The notes: generated by a model from the sequence alone, not told the origin. A DNA stretch of 64,000 bases from Acidimicrobiales bacterium (GCA_016794585.1 JAEUJM010000047.1:1-64000); one strand, 5' to 3'; shown: positions 8,347-16,984, counted from the stretch's first letter. Made by a program: numbers and translations.

Positions 8347-9141
8347 GTGCCCACCGCCGCGCTGAACGGGATCGAGGTCTACTACGAGCAGCGGGGGACC
8401 GGGCCCCGCGTGCTCTTCGCGAACGGCTCGGGCTCCACGCTGGCGGAGGCGGCCCTCATCGTCGACGTGCTGGCCGCCGGGTGCGAGGTGGTGGCCCACG
8501 ACCAGCGGGGATTGGGAAAGACCGAGGTGCCACCCGGGCCGTACACGATGGCCGACTACGCCGCCGACGCCATCGCCCTGCTCGACCACGTCGGCTGGGA
8601 GCGCTGCCGGGTGCTGGGCATCAGCTTCGGCGGGATGGTGGCCCAGGAGCTCGCGGTCACGGTGCCCGAGCGGGTCGAGCGCCTCGCCCTGCTCTGCACC
8701 TCTCCCGGTGGCGAGGGTGGCTCGTCGTACCCGCTGCACGAGCTGGGTGACCGCCCGCCGGCCGAGCAGGCGGCCATCGGCCTGAGCATCCTCGACACCC
8801 GCTTCACGCCGGAGTGGCTGGCGTCGCACCCGAGCGACCAGGCGTTGGTCGAGATGATGGTGGCGCGCCGCTCGCAGCCCGATGATCCCGAGCAGGCCCG
8901 CGGCAAGGCCGAGCAGCTCGGTGCCCGCCGCAACCACGACGTCTGGGATCGCCTCGGCCGCATCACCTGCCCGACGCTCGTCGCCGGCGGCCGCTACGAC
9001 GGCATCGCCCCGCCCGCCAACAGCGAGGCCATCGCATCGCGGATCGCCGATGCCGATCTGCGCTTCTACGAGGGCGGCCACGCCTTCCTGGCCCAGGACC
9101 CGGCGGCGTTCCCCGACGTCCAGGCCTTCCTCAAGAGCTGA
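8347..9141 (+). CDS. Alpha/beta hydrolase
   Basis: 264 residues with GTG start. The nucleophile elbow is GISFGG (Ser about 96), the oxyanion region is FANGSGST, and the late acid and histidine are in GGRYDGIAPP and EGGHAF. These are the features of the haloperoxidase/ester hydrolase branch (3-oxoadipate enol-lactonase-like). It has no signal peptide and acts in the cytoplasm. It is not in an operon; its end overlaps the convergent metallophosphoesterase by 11 bp. Substrate unknown. Confidence 0.85.
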   Translation: MPTAALNGIEVYYEQRGTGPRVLFANGSGSTLAEAALIVDVLAAGCEVVAHDQRGLGKTEVPPGPYTMADYAADAIALLDHVGWERCRVLGISFGGMVAQELAVTVPERVERLALLCTSPGGEGGSSYPLHELGDRPPAEQAAIGLSILDTRFTPEWLASHPSDQALVEMMVARRSQPDDPEQARGKAEQLGARRNHDVWDRLGRITCPTLVAGGRYDGIAPPANSEAIASRIADADLRFYEGGHAFLAQDPAAFPDVQAFLKS

Positions 9142-10273
9142 GGTCGGCGACTCCGAGCTCGATCAGCCCGACGTCCGGGGGCGCGAGGAAGCGGATCTGG
9201 GGCGCTCCCTGCTGCTCGTGGCCGACCCCGTGGCTCACGTAGATCGGGGTCCCCTCGATGTCGTGGAGCCCTCCGGCGGCGACGTCGCGAGGCACGTCGG
9301 TCAACGTCATCAGGGGCCCGATGAGGGGCAACTGGATCTGGCCACCGTGGGTGTGGCCGGCGACCATGAGGTCCACGGCGCCAGGGGTCCCGGGGACCTC
9401 GGTGATCCAGTCCGGCCGGTGGGTGAGGGCGAGGCGGACCGTCGTCGGTGGCGCCGCCGTCAGCTCGGCCAGCGCGGCCCGTCCTTCGCGGCCCCGACCG
9501 AGCCCCAGGCCGGCGATGCGCACCCTGCGGTCAGCGACCTGCGTGTCCACGACCTGGTTCCAGAGGTACGTCACCGAGGTTCCCGCGAACAGCTCGGCGA
9601 GCGTCGGCCCGTCGTCGGTGTCGCCCTGCACCACGTACACGCCGCCGGGTGCGTCGATGCCGGTGAAGAGGTCGCGCAGCGCCTCCCGGTTGGCCGCGAA
9701 CTGGCCGGGGGTCCCCTGGAAGAGGTCGCCGCACACGAAGACGATGTCCGGGCGCTCTTCCTGGAGCAGGCGCACGGCCCGCCGCTCGTAGCCACCGATC
9801 TCGGTGGTCTGGAGGTCGGTGAGCACGCCGACGCGGATCACGTCGTCGCCCGAGCGTTCGGCGGGCAGGGCGAGCGAGGCGCGGTCCACCGAGACCGCGT
9901 AAGGCTCGACGTGGGTGGCGTAGAAGCCGAAGAGGGGCAGCGCCACGAGCACGAGCACGGCGAGGATCGACGCGACCCGGCCGAGGCGGGGGAGCCCCCA
10001 CCGCCGACCCACCAGGCCACCGAGGAGGAGGATCAAGGCTATGAGCGGCAGGGCGACGACGACGTCCAGGTACACCACCGACATGGCGTCGAAGTTGTTG
10101 CCCCCGACCGCCAGGACCACGGCCAGCTGACCCACCCCGATCAGCACGGCGAGACCCAGCTCGAAGGCCGCCGCCTCGATGCCGTGGTGGCGGCGGGCGA
10201 TGGCCCATACCCCGCCGACGAAGACGGGGACCGCCAGCAGGGCCAGCAGGAGGCTCAGCGTCGACGGGGCCAC
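9131..10273 (-). CDS. Membrane-anchored metallophosphoesterase
   Basis: 380 residues. Roughly the first 150 hold five hydrophobic helices, after which the calcineurin-like domain begins: GVLTDLQTTEIGG, FVCGDLFQG, VQGDTDDG and the final VAGHTHGGQ. The usual DxH of the first motif reads D-L-Q here and the GNHD motif reads GDTDD, so two metal ligands differ from the textbook pattern. Proteins with this architecture (YkuE/YaeI-like) act on UDP-lipids or phosphodiesters outside the membrane. It sits five bases after the EamA transporter gene, so the two form an operon. Confidence 0.8.
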   Translation of the reverse strand: MAPSTLSLLLALLAVPVFVGGVWAIARRHHGIEAAAFELGLAVLIGVGQLAVVLAVGGNNFDAMSVVYLDVVVALPLIALILLLGGLVGRRWGLPRLGRVASILAVLVLVALPLFGFYATHVEPYAVSVDRASLALPAERSGDDVIRVGVLTDLQTTEIGGYERRAVRLLQEERPDIVFVCGDLFQGTPGQFAANREALRDLFTGIDAPGGVYVVQGDTDDGPTLAELFAGTSVTYLWNQVVDTQVADRRVRIAGLGLGRGREGRAALAELTAAPPTTVRLALTHRPDWITEVPGTPGAVDLMVAGHTHGGQIQLPLIGPLMTLTDVPRDVAAGGLHDIEGTPIYVSHGVGHEQQGAPQIRFLAPPDVGLIELGVADLSS

Positions 10274-10278
10274 GGGAA

Positions 10279-11181
10279 TCAGACGGGAGCGACCGCGGCC
10301 TCGGCGTCCAGCTCGGACATCGGCTCGTCGCGCCGTCCCGCCAGCCAGCAACCGGCCAGCACCACGGGGAAGCCGAGCAGCAAGCCGACGGTGAGGGCCT
10401 CGCCCAGGACGATGACCCCCAGCGTGACCGCCACCGCGGGATTGGCGAAGGTGATGAGCGTCGACCGGGCCGGGCCGATCTCGTCGATGAGGGCGAAGAA
10501 CACGATGAAGGCGATGGCGGTGCAGAGCACGCCGAGGCCGACCATGGCCCAGAGCGCGTCGGCGGGCGGGGTGGTGTCCGGCCGTTGCACGACGGCCGCT
10601 GGCAGGTAGAGGAAGGCCACCCCGCCGATGGCGGCCGTCACCACGCCGAGCGTCGGCACGTCGGAGAGGCGCCGGTCGGCCACGAACGGGGCCGTGGCGT
10701 AGAGGACGGCCACGATCAGCACCTGCACGACGCTGCGGACGTCGACCGTGCCGCCTTCACCACCGAAGCCGACGAGCAGCCCGACGCCGGCCATGCCGAG
10801 CGCCAGCCCGGCGAGGCGCCGCGGCGCGAGCACCGAGCGGTCGCCGAGCCCCAGGGCGGCCATGGCGCCGAAGAGCGGCACGGTGGCCACGAGCAGGCCG
10901 GTGAGCGACGACGGCAGGCGCTGCTCGGCGTCCGTGAGCAGCAGCCACGGGATGGCCATCTCCATGGTGGCGAACAGGACGAGCCACGGCCAGCGGGCGA
11001 GCACGGGGCGCAACGCCTTGCGGTGGATTGCGACAGGGAGCAGCAGGACGAAGGCGATCATGGTGCGCCCGGCGACCACGACCGACGGGTCGAGGTCCTC
11101 CACCGCGATCTTGATGAAGAGGTACGGCAGGCCCCAGATCACCGACATCGCGGTGAAGAGCACCCAGCCTCGTCGGGTCAC
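10279..11181 (-). CDS. EamA/DMT superfamily transporter
   Basis: 300 residues with ten predicted helices and two EamA repeats; the N-terminus MTRRGWVLFTAMSVIWGLPYLFIKIA is typical. Family members export metabolites, amino acids or drugs. It is the first gene of a two-gene unit with the metallophosphoesterase. The C-terminal residues are acidic. Substrate cannot be read. Confidence 0.87.
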   Translation of the reverse strand: MTRRGWVLFTAMSVIWGLPYLFIKIAVEDLDPSVVVAGRTMIAFVLLLPVAIHRKALRPVLARWPWLVLFATMEMAIPWLLLTDAEQRLPSSLTGLLVATVPLFGAMAALGLGDRSVLAPRRLAGLALGMAGVGLLVGFGGEGGTVDVRSVVQVLIVAVLYATAPFVADRRLSDVPTLGVVTAAIGGVAFLYLPAAVVQRPDTTPPADALWAMVGLGVLCTAIAFIVFFALIDEIGPARSTLITFANPAVAVTLGVIVLGEALTVGLLLGFPVVLAGCWLAGRRDEPMSELDAEAAVAPV

Positions 11182-11194
11182 CTCGTCGCCCCGT

Positions 11195-11830
11195 CTACCA
11201 GCGCTCGGCCGGCGCCGGCACGGTGACGTGGATCTCCTCGCCCAGGGAGGCTCCGGCGGACAGGTCGAGCTCGTCGCCGCTCCAGAAGCGCCCCGGGTCG
11301 TACCAGTTCACCGGCCGCTTGGCATCGAGCAGGCCCATGCGCTGGTAGGTCAGGGCGACGAGCTCGGCGCAGTAGATGTCCTCCAGGGGCACGCCGCGCC
11401 GCACCCGGCCGAGTAGCCAGTGCTTCGCCAGGGTGCCCGTGTGGGGGAAGCGATGGCCGTCGAACTCGTTCACCACCCGCAGGACCTCGTCCTCCATCTC
11501 GCGGGTGACCTCGTGGTCGAGCTGGCGGAAATAGGGCGTCTGGCCGTACTTGTGGACCCAGGTCATCACGGCGTCTTCCAAGCGGTGCAGCTGGGCGCCC
11601 CGGTGGGGCTCGCCCGTCCATGCGTCCGGAAGGGACTGGCCCAGCTCTGCGTGCCAGAGCAGTGGCGGCAGGTCGTCGATGGTCACCGCCATGGCGACGT
11701 GGTTGACGGGACTGTTGGTGAACACCCGGATGGCGCGGTCGGCGGCCTTGCGTCCCCGGAAGAGCCAGAGGTCGCCGGTGGAGGTGACGTCGGCCGCCTC
11801 GGCGAGGGAGAGGGTCGTCGGGGCGGACAT
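11195..11830 (-). CDS. Permuted papain-fold (NlpC/P60, YiiX-like) amidase-like protein
   Basis: 211 residues starting MSAPTTLSLAEAADV. Two blocks suggest a circularly permuted papain fold: NHVAMAVT (candidate His, about residue 45) and EDIYCAELVALTYQRMGLL (candidate Cys, about 160), the order His-then-Cys being that of the YaeF/YiiX/LRAT group. Members hydrolyse amide or ester bonds in peptides or lipids. There is no signal peptide. The gene starts 19 bp from the divergent small gene and appears to share its -10 region. Family call is by motif only. Confidence 0.62.
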   Translation of the reverse strand: MSAPTTLSLAEAADVTSTGDLWLFRGRKAADRAIRVFTNSPVNHVAMAVTIDDLPPLLWHAELGQSLPDAWTGEPHRGAQLHRLEDAVMTWVHKYGQTPYFRQLDHEVTREMEDEVLRVVNEFDGHRFPHTGTLAKHWLLGRVRRGVPLEDIYCAELVALTYQRMGLLDAKRPVNWYDPGRFWSGDELDLSAGASLGEEIHVTVPAPAERW

Positions 11831-11836
11831 GACGGC

Positions 11837-11843
11837 TACGTTA
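11837..11843. promoter_or_regulatory. Overlapping divergent -10 elements (shared promoter core)
   Basis: TACGTTA reads as TACGTT on the plus strand (11837-11842, seven bases before the GTG at 11850) and as TAACGT on the minus strand (11843-11838, seven bases before the ATG at 11830). Both starts would be leaderless, and the polymerase could use only one direction at a time. Confidence 0.55.
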
Positions 11844-11849
11844 CGTGTC

Positions 11850-12014
11850 GTGCGCGTCTGGAAGCTCCTCGGGATCGCCGGCATCGTCGGCGTGGCCGCC
11901 ACCGGCTACGTGCTGGTCCGGCGGCGCCGGGCCTGGCAGCACTACGACGCCGACGAGCTGCGCGACCGCCTCCGTGGCCGCCTCGCCGAAGCCGACGAGC
12001 GCGCCGCTTCCTAG
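11850..12014 (+). CDS. Small single-pass membrane protein
   Basis: 54 residues from the GTG at 11850. A hydrophobic helix (LLGIAGIVGVAATGYVLV) is followed by a basic stretch RRRRAW and a charged amphipathic tail (DELRDRLRGRLAEADERAA), the layout of a small bitopic protein with a cytoplasmic coiled tail. An ATG at 11829 is also in frame, but the -10 spacing favours 11850. Its TAG stop and the CorA stop share the tetranucleotide CTAG. I do not recognise a family. Confidence 0.55.
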   Translation: MRVWKLLGIAGIVGVAATGYVLVRRRRAWQHYDADELRDRLRGRLAEADERAAS

Positions 12015-12982
12015 AACCAGCCCCGCCGCTTCAGCAGCACGAGCACCGCGGCGACGCTCACGACCTGGAGGCCGACACCGAGCGCCAGGAAGGGCGCCGG
12101 CCCCTCGACGTTGCGGACCATCCAGGCGAAGTTCATGCCGAAGAAGCCGGTGAGGAACATGAGGGGCAGGAAGAACGTGGACACGGCGGTGAGCTGCTTC
12201 ATGACGTCGTTCTGCTTGTTGCTGACCGTCGAGAGGTAGACGTCCATCACCGAGGCGGCGTGCTCGCGCTCGCTGTCGACCTGGTCGGCCACGTGGACCA
12301 GGTGGTCGTAGAGGTCGCGGAAGTAGCGCCGGGCCTCGTCGCTCATGCCCGGCAGCTCCTCGATGGCGAGGCTGGTGCCCCCGCCCAGCGTGTCCCGGCC
12401 CGGGATGACTGCCCGGCGCAGGTGGCTGAGTTGGCGCTTGAGCGACGTGAGCACGGCCATGTGGCTCGGATCCGGGTCGGCGAGGATCGCGTCCTCGAGC
12501 TCGACCAGTCGTTCGTCGATCTCGTCGAGCACCGGCGGGAAGCTGCCCGCCAGCGAGTCGAGCAGGCGGTAGAGCAGGAAGAGGCCCGGAGCGTCGAACT
12601 CGTGCTCGAAGCCCTTGGCCAGCCACTCCTCGACCGCAGGGCAGGGCTCGCGGTGCACGGTGACGATGACGCCCGGGCGGTAGTAGGCGTGGACCTCGGT
12701 CCGGTCGTGCTCGCTGTCGACGTTGGCCGCGAACGCGACGACGAACGCGTGGTCCTCGTAGACCACGAGCTTCGCTCGCTGCGAGAAGCGCTGGCTGTCG
12801 TCGATGGCGAGGCGGTGGAAGCCGAAGAGGTCACCGACCCGGTCGATGTCCTCGTCGGACGGATCCTGGAGGTCGAGCCAGATCGTGGTGCCCGCGTCGC
12901 GGTGCTGGGCGATCACCTCCCAGGACGGGTCGACCTCGATCCCGCCGGCGTCGACGAGTGTCACCCGCGGACCCGCATCCAT
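12011..12982 (-). CDS. corA: CorA family divalent-cation (Mg2+/Co2+) channel
   Basis: 323 residues. A large cytoplasmic N-terminal domain with long charged helices precedes two C-terminal membrane helices. The CorA signature GMN is present in FLTGFFGMNFAW, and the preceding helix has the usual SNKQNDVMKQLTAVSTFFLPL sequence. The protein ends in a basic LLKRRGWF. CorA channels are pentamers that admit Mg2+ and Co2+. The start at 12982 was chosen over upstream frame extension because the conserved domain begins at once. Confidence 0.93.
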   Translation of the reverse strand: MDAGPRVTLVDAGGIEVDPSWEVIAQHRDAGTTIWLDLQDPSDEDIDRVGDLFGFHRLAIDDSQRFSQRAKLVVYEDHAFVVAFAANVDSEHDRTEVHAYYRPGVIVTVHREPCPAVEEWLAKGFEHEFDAPGLFLLYRLLDSLAGSFPPVLDEIDERLVELEDAILADPDPSHMAVLTSLKRQLSHLRRAVIPGRDTLGGGTSLAIEELPGMSDEARRYFRDLYDHLVHVADQVDSEREHAASVMDVYLSTVSNKQNDVMKQLTAVSTFFLPLMFLTGFFGMNFAWMVRNVEGPAPFLALGVGLQVVSVAAVLVLLKRRGWF

Positions 12983-13045
12983 GCCGAGATGGTGCCACGG
13001 CCCCGTCCCTGTCGAGGGGAGGCGTGCACCCACGTGGCAGAAAGT

Positions 13046-13066
13046 AGTTAGCTTGGTAAACTAACT
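13046..13066. promoter_or_regulatory. MarR operator overlapping a leaderless promoter
   Basis: Perfect inverted repeat AGTTAG (13046-13051) and CTAACT (13061-13066) with a 9-bp spacer. A -10 candidate, TAAACT (13057-13062), lies inside it and ends seven bases before the ATG of the marR gene, so a bound repressor would cover the promoter. Size and symmetry suit a MarR dimer. Confidence 0.68.
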
Positions 13067-13069
13067 TCC

Positions 13070-13597
13070 ATGCCAAGCGCCGCCCTCCAGGATGACCGGC
13101 TCGATGGCCGCGACCGCAGCGGTGACGAGGCGCCCGACACGACCGACAGGACCGACACGACCGAGTTGGCCGGGCAGCTGCGGGTGGTCGTCGCCCGCCT
13201 GGCCCGCATCCTGCGCCAGCAGGATCAGAGCGGCATGCCGCCGACGCTGCTGGCGGCGCTCACCACCATCGGCCGCTCGGGCCCGCTCACCTTCGGTGAG
13301 CTGGCCGCCCACGAGCAGGTCGCCGCGCCGACCATCACCAAGGCCGTGCAGAAGCTCGAGGCCAAGGGCCTCGTGAGCCGCCGGCCCGATCCCGACGACG
13401 GCCGGGTGTGCCGGGTGGCCATCACCGCAGCCGGGCGGCGCCACCTCGAGCGGGCCCGTCGTCGCCGCACCGCCTGGCTCGCCACCCGCCTGACCGAGCT
13501 CGACGAGGACGACGTCCGCCGCCTCGCCGACGCGGTCGACGTCCTGGAGGCCCTCACCAACGCCGAGGCACCTGCCTCTGAAAGACCCGCCACATGA
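13070..13597 (+). CDS. MarR family transcriptional regulator
   Basis: 175 residues. A polar, acidic N-terminal 30 residues is followed by the winged-helix domain: LAALTTIGRSGPLTFGELAAHEQVAAPTITKAVQKLEAKGLVSRRPDPDDGRVCRVAIT holds the recognition helix and the wing. MarR proteins repress efflux or stress genes until a small aromatic ligand binds. Its ATG overlaps nothing upstream but its stop overlaps the MFS start (ATGA), so the pump is translated with it, and the palindrome directly before its start suggests autoregulation of both. Confidence 0.9.
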   Translation: MPSAALQDDRLDGRDRSGDEAPDTTDRTDTTELAGQLRVVVARLARILRQQDQSGMPPTLLAALTTIGRSGPLTFGELAAHEQVAAPTITKAVQKLEAKGLVSRRPDPDDGRVCRVAITAAGRRHLERARRRRTAWLATRLTELDEDDVRRLADAVDVLEALTNAEAPASERPAT

Positions 13598-14859
13598 CCC
13601 GATTCCGACTCGCCACGCGCGAGACCTTCAGCTCGCTGGCCATCCGCAACTTCCGCCTCTTCTTCGTCGGCCAGGGCATCTCCCAGGTGGGCAACTGGCT
13701 CACGCTGGTGGCCCAGAGCCTCCTGGTCCTCTCCATCACCCGTAGTGGCGTCGCCTTGGGCCTCCTGACCGCCTTCCAGTTCGGTCCGGTGCTCCTGCTC
13801 GGTGCCTGGGCCGGTCTGGTGGCCGACCGCTCCGACAAGCGCAAGCTCCTGATGATCGTGCAGGTCGGCGCGATGGTGCAGTCCTTCGTCCTGGCCGCCC
13901 TCGCGTTCATGGACGAACCACCGCTCGTCGCCATCTACGCCGTGGCCGCCCTCGGCGGGCTCGCCATGGCCTTCGACAACCCGGCCCGACGGGCCTTCGT
14001 GGTCGAGATGGTGCCGGAGGAGGCCGTGCCGAACGCCGTCGGCCTCAACTCCGCGGTCATGACCAGCTCGCGCATCGTCGGCCCGGCGCTGGCGGGCCTG
14101 CTCACGGTCACGGTCGGCTTCGGGTGGGCCTTCGTGGTCGACGGCCTCTCCTACGTCGCCGTGCTGGTTGCGCTGGCCATGATGCGCACCACTGAGCTGC
14201 GCCCGAGCGCGGTGGCCGAGCGGGCGAAGGGACAGGTCCGCGAGGGTCTGCACTACGTCCGCCGGGCCCCCGACCTGTTCATCCCGCTGGTGATGATGGG
14301 TGTGATCGGTGCGCTGGCCTTCAACTTCCAGGTGGTCCTGCCCTTGTTCGTGACCGACACCTTCGACGGGGCGCCGTCGACGTTCACCCTGCTGCTGTCG
14401 GCCATGTCGGCCGGCTCGCTCGTCGGTGCCCTCGTCGGCGCGAGGCGCACGCAGGTCGAGACGCCCCACGTCGTCGTGTCGGCCGCGTTCTTCGGACTGG
14501 CCATGCTGGCGCTCGCGCTGTCGCCCGTGTTGTGGATCGCCTTCCCGCTGGGCTTCCTCGTCGGCGTCGCCAGCATCACCTTCCTGACGACCTCCACGGC
14601 GATCGTCCAGATGAAGTCGGACCCCTCCATGCGAGGGCGGGTCCTCGCGCTCCAGGCCATCCTCTTCCTGGGCAGCACGCCCGTCGGCGGCCCCATCCTC
14701 GGCGTGGTGTGCGATGTCCTCGGGGCCCGCGCCGGTCTCGCCCTCGGCGGGTTCGCCGCCCTCGGCGCCGCCGCCTGGGGACGCGCCGCCCACCAGCGGG
14801 CCGCGGCCGGGGCCGACGATGCCGACCTGCTGGTGGCACCGGGGACGCAACCGGCCTGA
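13594..14859 (+). CDS. MFS exporter controlled by the adjacent MarR
   Basis: 421 residues, about twelve helices, beginning FRLATRETFSSLAIRNFRLFFVGQGISQVGNWL, the hallmark of the EntS/DUF894 group. The helix 2-3 loop reads GLVADRSDKRK. It overlaps the marR gene by four bases. The C-terminal half contains FLVGVASITFLTTSTAIVQMKSDPSMRGRVLAL. Such pumps export siderophores or antibiotics; the pairing suggests a drug or metabolite exporter induced by its substrate. Confidence 0.88.
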   Translation: MTRFRLATRETFSSLAIRNFRLFFVGQGISQVGNWLTLVAQSLLVLSITRSGVALGLLTAFQFGPVLLLGAWAGLVADRSDKRKLLMIVQVGAMVQSFVLAALAFMDEPPLVAIYAVAALGGLAMAFDNPARRAFVVEMVPEEAVPNAVGLNSAVMTSSRIVGPALAGLLTVTVGFGWAFVVDGLSYVAVLVALAMMRTTELRPSAVAERAKGQVREGLHYVRRAPDLFIPLVMMGVIGALAFNFQVVLPLFVTDTFDGAPSTFTLLLSAMSAGSLVGALVGARRTQVETPHVVVSAAFFGLAMLALALSPVLWIAFPLGFLVGVASITFLTTSTAIVQMKSDPSMRGRVLALQAILFLGSTPVGGPILGVVCDVLGARAGLALGGFAALGAAAWGRAAHQRAAAGADDADLLVAPGTQPA

Positions 14860-14897
14860 CCGTCGGCGCTCGTGCCCTGTGGCCGGCGCCGCTGGCT

Positions 14898-14903
14898 TAG
14901 GCT
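14898..14903 (+). promoter_or_regulatory. -10 element of the VOC-sulfotransferase operon
   Basis: TAGGCT followed by a short leader of roughly 20 bases that ends in a G-rich run (GGGGGG) which may serve as ribosome site before the GTG at 14931. Confidence 0.4.
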
Positions 14904-14930
14904 CCTGGCCCACACGACAACGGGGGGACC

Positions 14931-15365
14931 GTGAGCACAGTGCTGTCACACGTGGGGGTCTGCGTGAGCGACGTCGAGGCATCGACGCGCTTCTACTGCG
15001 AGGCCCTGGGATTCGAGGCCGCCGAGGCCTTCGACGTCGGCGACGAGTTCGGTCCGCTGATGGAGCTCGACGGGGTCCAGCTGCACTCGCAGTTCCTGCG
15101 CCGAGACGGCCAGGCCATCGAGCTGCTGTCGTTCGCGGCGCCCGAGCCGGGCGGCACCAAGGAGCGCCGACCGATGACCCAGTTCGGCCTCACCCACCTG
15201 TGCTTCCGGGTGGACGACGTGGAGGCGGTGGCCGCAGCGGTCGCCGCCCACGGGGGGACGGTGCTGGACCACACCCGCACGACGCTCGCCGACGGAGCCC
15301 TCGACTTCGTCTACTGCACCGACCCCGACGGTGTCCGTCTCGAGCTCATGAGGATGCCGTCGTGA
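14931..15365 (+). CDS. VOC (glyoxalase/dioxygenase fold) protein
   Basis: 144 residues with two beta-alpha-beta-beta-beta halves. Metal-ligand candidates are His8 (LSHVGVCVSD), Gln/Glu residues near the middle, the His in LTHLCFRV and the terminal Glu in DPDGVRLELMRMP. Family members are glyoxalases, epimerases, dioxygenases or drug-binding proteins. The stop overlaps the start of the sulfotransferase gene (GTGA), so both are made together; the VOC protein could act on the same small molecule. Reaction unknown. Confidence 0.82.
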   Translation: MSTVLSHVGVCVSDVEASTRFYCEALGFEAAEAFDVGDEFGPLMELDGVQLHSQFLRRDGQAIELLSFAAPEPGGTKERRPMTQFGLTHLCFRVDDVEAVAAAVAAHGGTVLDHTRTTLADGALDFVYCTDPDGVRLELMRMPS

Positions 15366-16552
15366 GCGCCCCCGAAGTGGACCTCACCCCGCTCGACGCC
15401 GACGCCCTCATCACCGAGGTCGTCGAGGCCACCGGCTTGGACGACTTCGGCGAGCCGTTCTGGCGGGAGGGCTTCGAGCGCCTGCTGGACTCCCAGCGCA
15501 CCGAGTCCCGCCTGCACGAGATCGGGGTCTTCGTCGCCGCCGACGACGCCCGCATGAACCTGACCAACCGCCTGGAGGTCACCGACTGGCACAAGCGCCA
15601 CCCGGACATGGCCGAGCGCGACGTCACCCCGCCGATCGTCGTGGTGGGTCAGGGCCGCACGGGCACGACCATCCTCCTCGATCTGCTGGCGCAGGACCCC
15701 GCCCACCGGGTGCCCCTCACCTGGGAGGTGGACCAGCCCTGCCCCCCGCCCGAGACGGCCACCTACGACACCGATCCCCGCATCGCCATCTCCCAGGCCA
15801 AGGGCGACGCCAGCGAGCTGCTCATCCCCGGCTTCCAGGCCATCCACCCCATGGGCGCCCTGCTGGCCCAGGAATGCGTGCGCATCACCTGCGGCGACTT
15901 CCGCAGCCTCCTGTTCCCCACGCTGTTCCGGGTGCCGTCATACGCCCAGTGGCTGCTGAACGAGGCCGACATGGCGCCGGCCTACCGCTGGCACCGGAAG
16001 GTGCTCCAGCTGCTCCAGTGGCACCACCCCGGCGACCGCTGGGTGCTGAAGTCGCCAGGGCACATCTGGTGCCTGGACGCGCTGCTGGCCGAGTACCCCG
16101 ACGCGCTGCTCATCCAGACCCATCGCGACCCCCTGCGCATCATCGCCTCGCTCGGCTCGCTGCTGGCCACCCTGCGCCAGATGACGAGCGATCACCACGA
16201 GATCACCGAGGCCGCCGAGGAGTGGTCCGAGTACGTGCTCGACGGGCTGGACCGGTCGGTCGACGCCCGGGAGGACGGCACGGTCGCCCCTGGTCGCATC
16301 GTGGACGTGCAGTTCCGCGACTTCATGGCCGACCCCTTCGGCACCATCGGTGGCATCTACGACCGCTTCGGCCTGGAGTACACCGCCGAGGCCGAGGCCG
16401 CCATGCGCGAGTTCCTCGCCGCTCACCCCGGCGACGGTTACGGCACCCATCAGTATTCGTTCGCCGACACCGGCCTCGACGAGGGCGCGCTGCGCGAGCG
16501 CGCCAAGCGCTACCAGGACTACTTCGACATCCCCTCGGAGAAGCTGGGCTGA
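15362..16552 (+). CDS. Sulfotransferase family protein
   Basis: 396 residues. The PAPS-binding loop is visible as VVVGQGRTGTTILLDLLA (about residues 95-112), and a second conserved block (WVLKSPGHIWCLDALLAEYPDALLIQTHRDP) carries the 3'-phosphate-binding Arg and the family's lysine. Related actinobacterial proteins (Sulfotransfer_3) are common in mycobacteria and act on lipids or glycolipids. No signal peptide. It is translationally coupled to the VOC gene. Acceptor unknown. Confidence 0.85.
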   Translation: MSAPEVDLTPLDADALITEVVEATGLDDFGEPFWREGFERLLDSQRTESRLHEIGVFVAADDARMNLTNRLEVTDWHKRHPDMAERDVTPPIVVVGQGRTGTTILLDLLAQDPAHRVPLTWEVDQPCPPPETATYDTDPRIAISQAKGDASELLIPGFQAIHPMGALLAQECVRITCGDFRSLLFPTLFRVPSYAQWLLNEADMAPAYRWHRKVLQLLQWHHPGDRWVLKSPGHIWCLDALLAEYPDALLIQTHRDPLRIIASLGSLLATLRQMTSDHHEITEAAEEWSEYVLDGLDRSVDAREDGTVAPGRIVDVQFRDFMADPFGTIGGIYDRFGLEYTAEAEAAMREFLAAHPGDGYGTHQYSFADTGLDEGALRERAKRYQDYFDIPSEKLG

Positions 16553-16561
16553 CGGGGCGAG

Positions 16562-16588
16562 CGCCGGCCCCGGTGCCCGGGGCCGGCG
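16562..16588. terminator. Bidirectional terminator between sulfotransferase and FKBP genes
   Basis: A 12-bp perfect stem, with CGCCGGCCCCGG pairing with CCGGGGCCGGCG around a TGC loop, fills the convergent gap. No U-tract. Confidence 0.68.
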
Positions 16589-16594
16589 GTGCGA

Positions 16595-16984
16595 TCAGCC
16601 CACGCCGAGCAGGTCGACGATGAACACGAGGGTCTCGTCGCCCTTGATGACGCCGCCGGCGCCGGCCTTGCCGTAGCCCTTGTGGGGCGGGATGGTGATG
16701 CGGCGGCGGCCGCCCACCCTCATGCCGGCGACACCCTCGTCCCAGCCGGTGATGACCTGGCCCTGGCCGAGGCCGAACGAGAAGATGTCGCCGCGGTCCC
16801 AGGAGGCGTCGAACTGCTGGCGGGTGCTCCACGCCACCCCGACGTAGTGCACGTTGACGTTCTGGCCGGGCGTGGCCTCGGGGCCGTCACCCACGACGAG
16901 GTCCTCCAGCACCAGGTCGGCCGGTGGAGCCTCACCCGGGGGGACGTAGACGTGGGGCTTCTCGTTGAGATCGTGGTCGGGCAT
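16595..16984 (-). CDS. FKBP-type peptidyl-prolyl cis-trans isomerase
   Basis: 129 residues, the length of a single-domain FKBP. The pocket residues are visible in VNVHYVGVAWSTRQQFDASW, GQVITGWDEGVAGMRVGGRRRITIPPHKGYG and ETLVFIVDLLGV, where Tyr, Phe/Trp and the IIP-like edge strand are placed as in human FKBP12. It has no export signal and should speed proline isomerisation in cytoplasmic proteins. The ATG at 16984 is six bases from a minus-strand -10, consistent with a leaderless message. Confidence 0.93.
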   Translation of the reverse strand: MPDHDLNEKPHVYVPPGEAPPADLVLEDLVVGDGPEATPGQNVNVHYVGVAWSTRQQFDASWDRGDIFSFGLGQGQVITGWDEGVAGMRVGGRRRITIPPHKGYGKAGAGGVIKGDETLVFIVDLLGVG

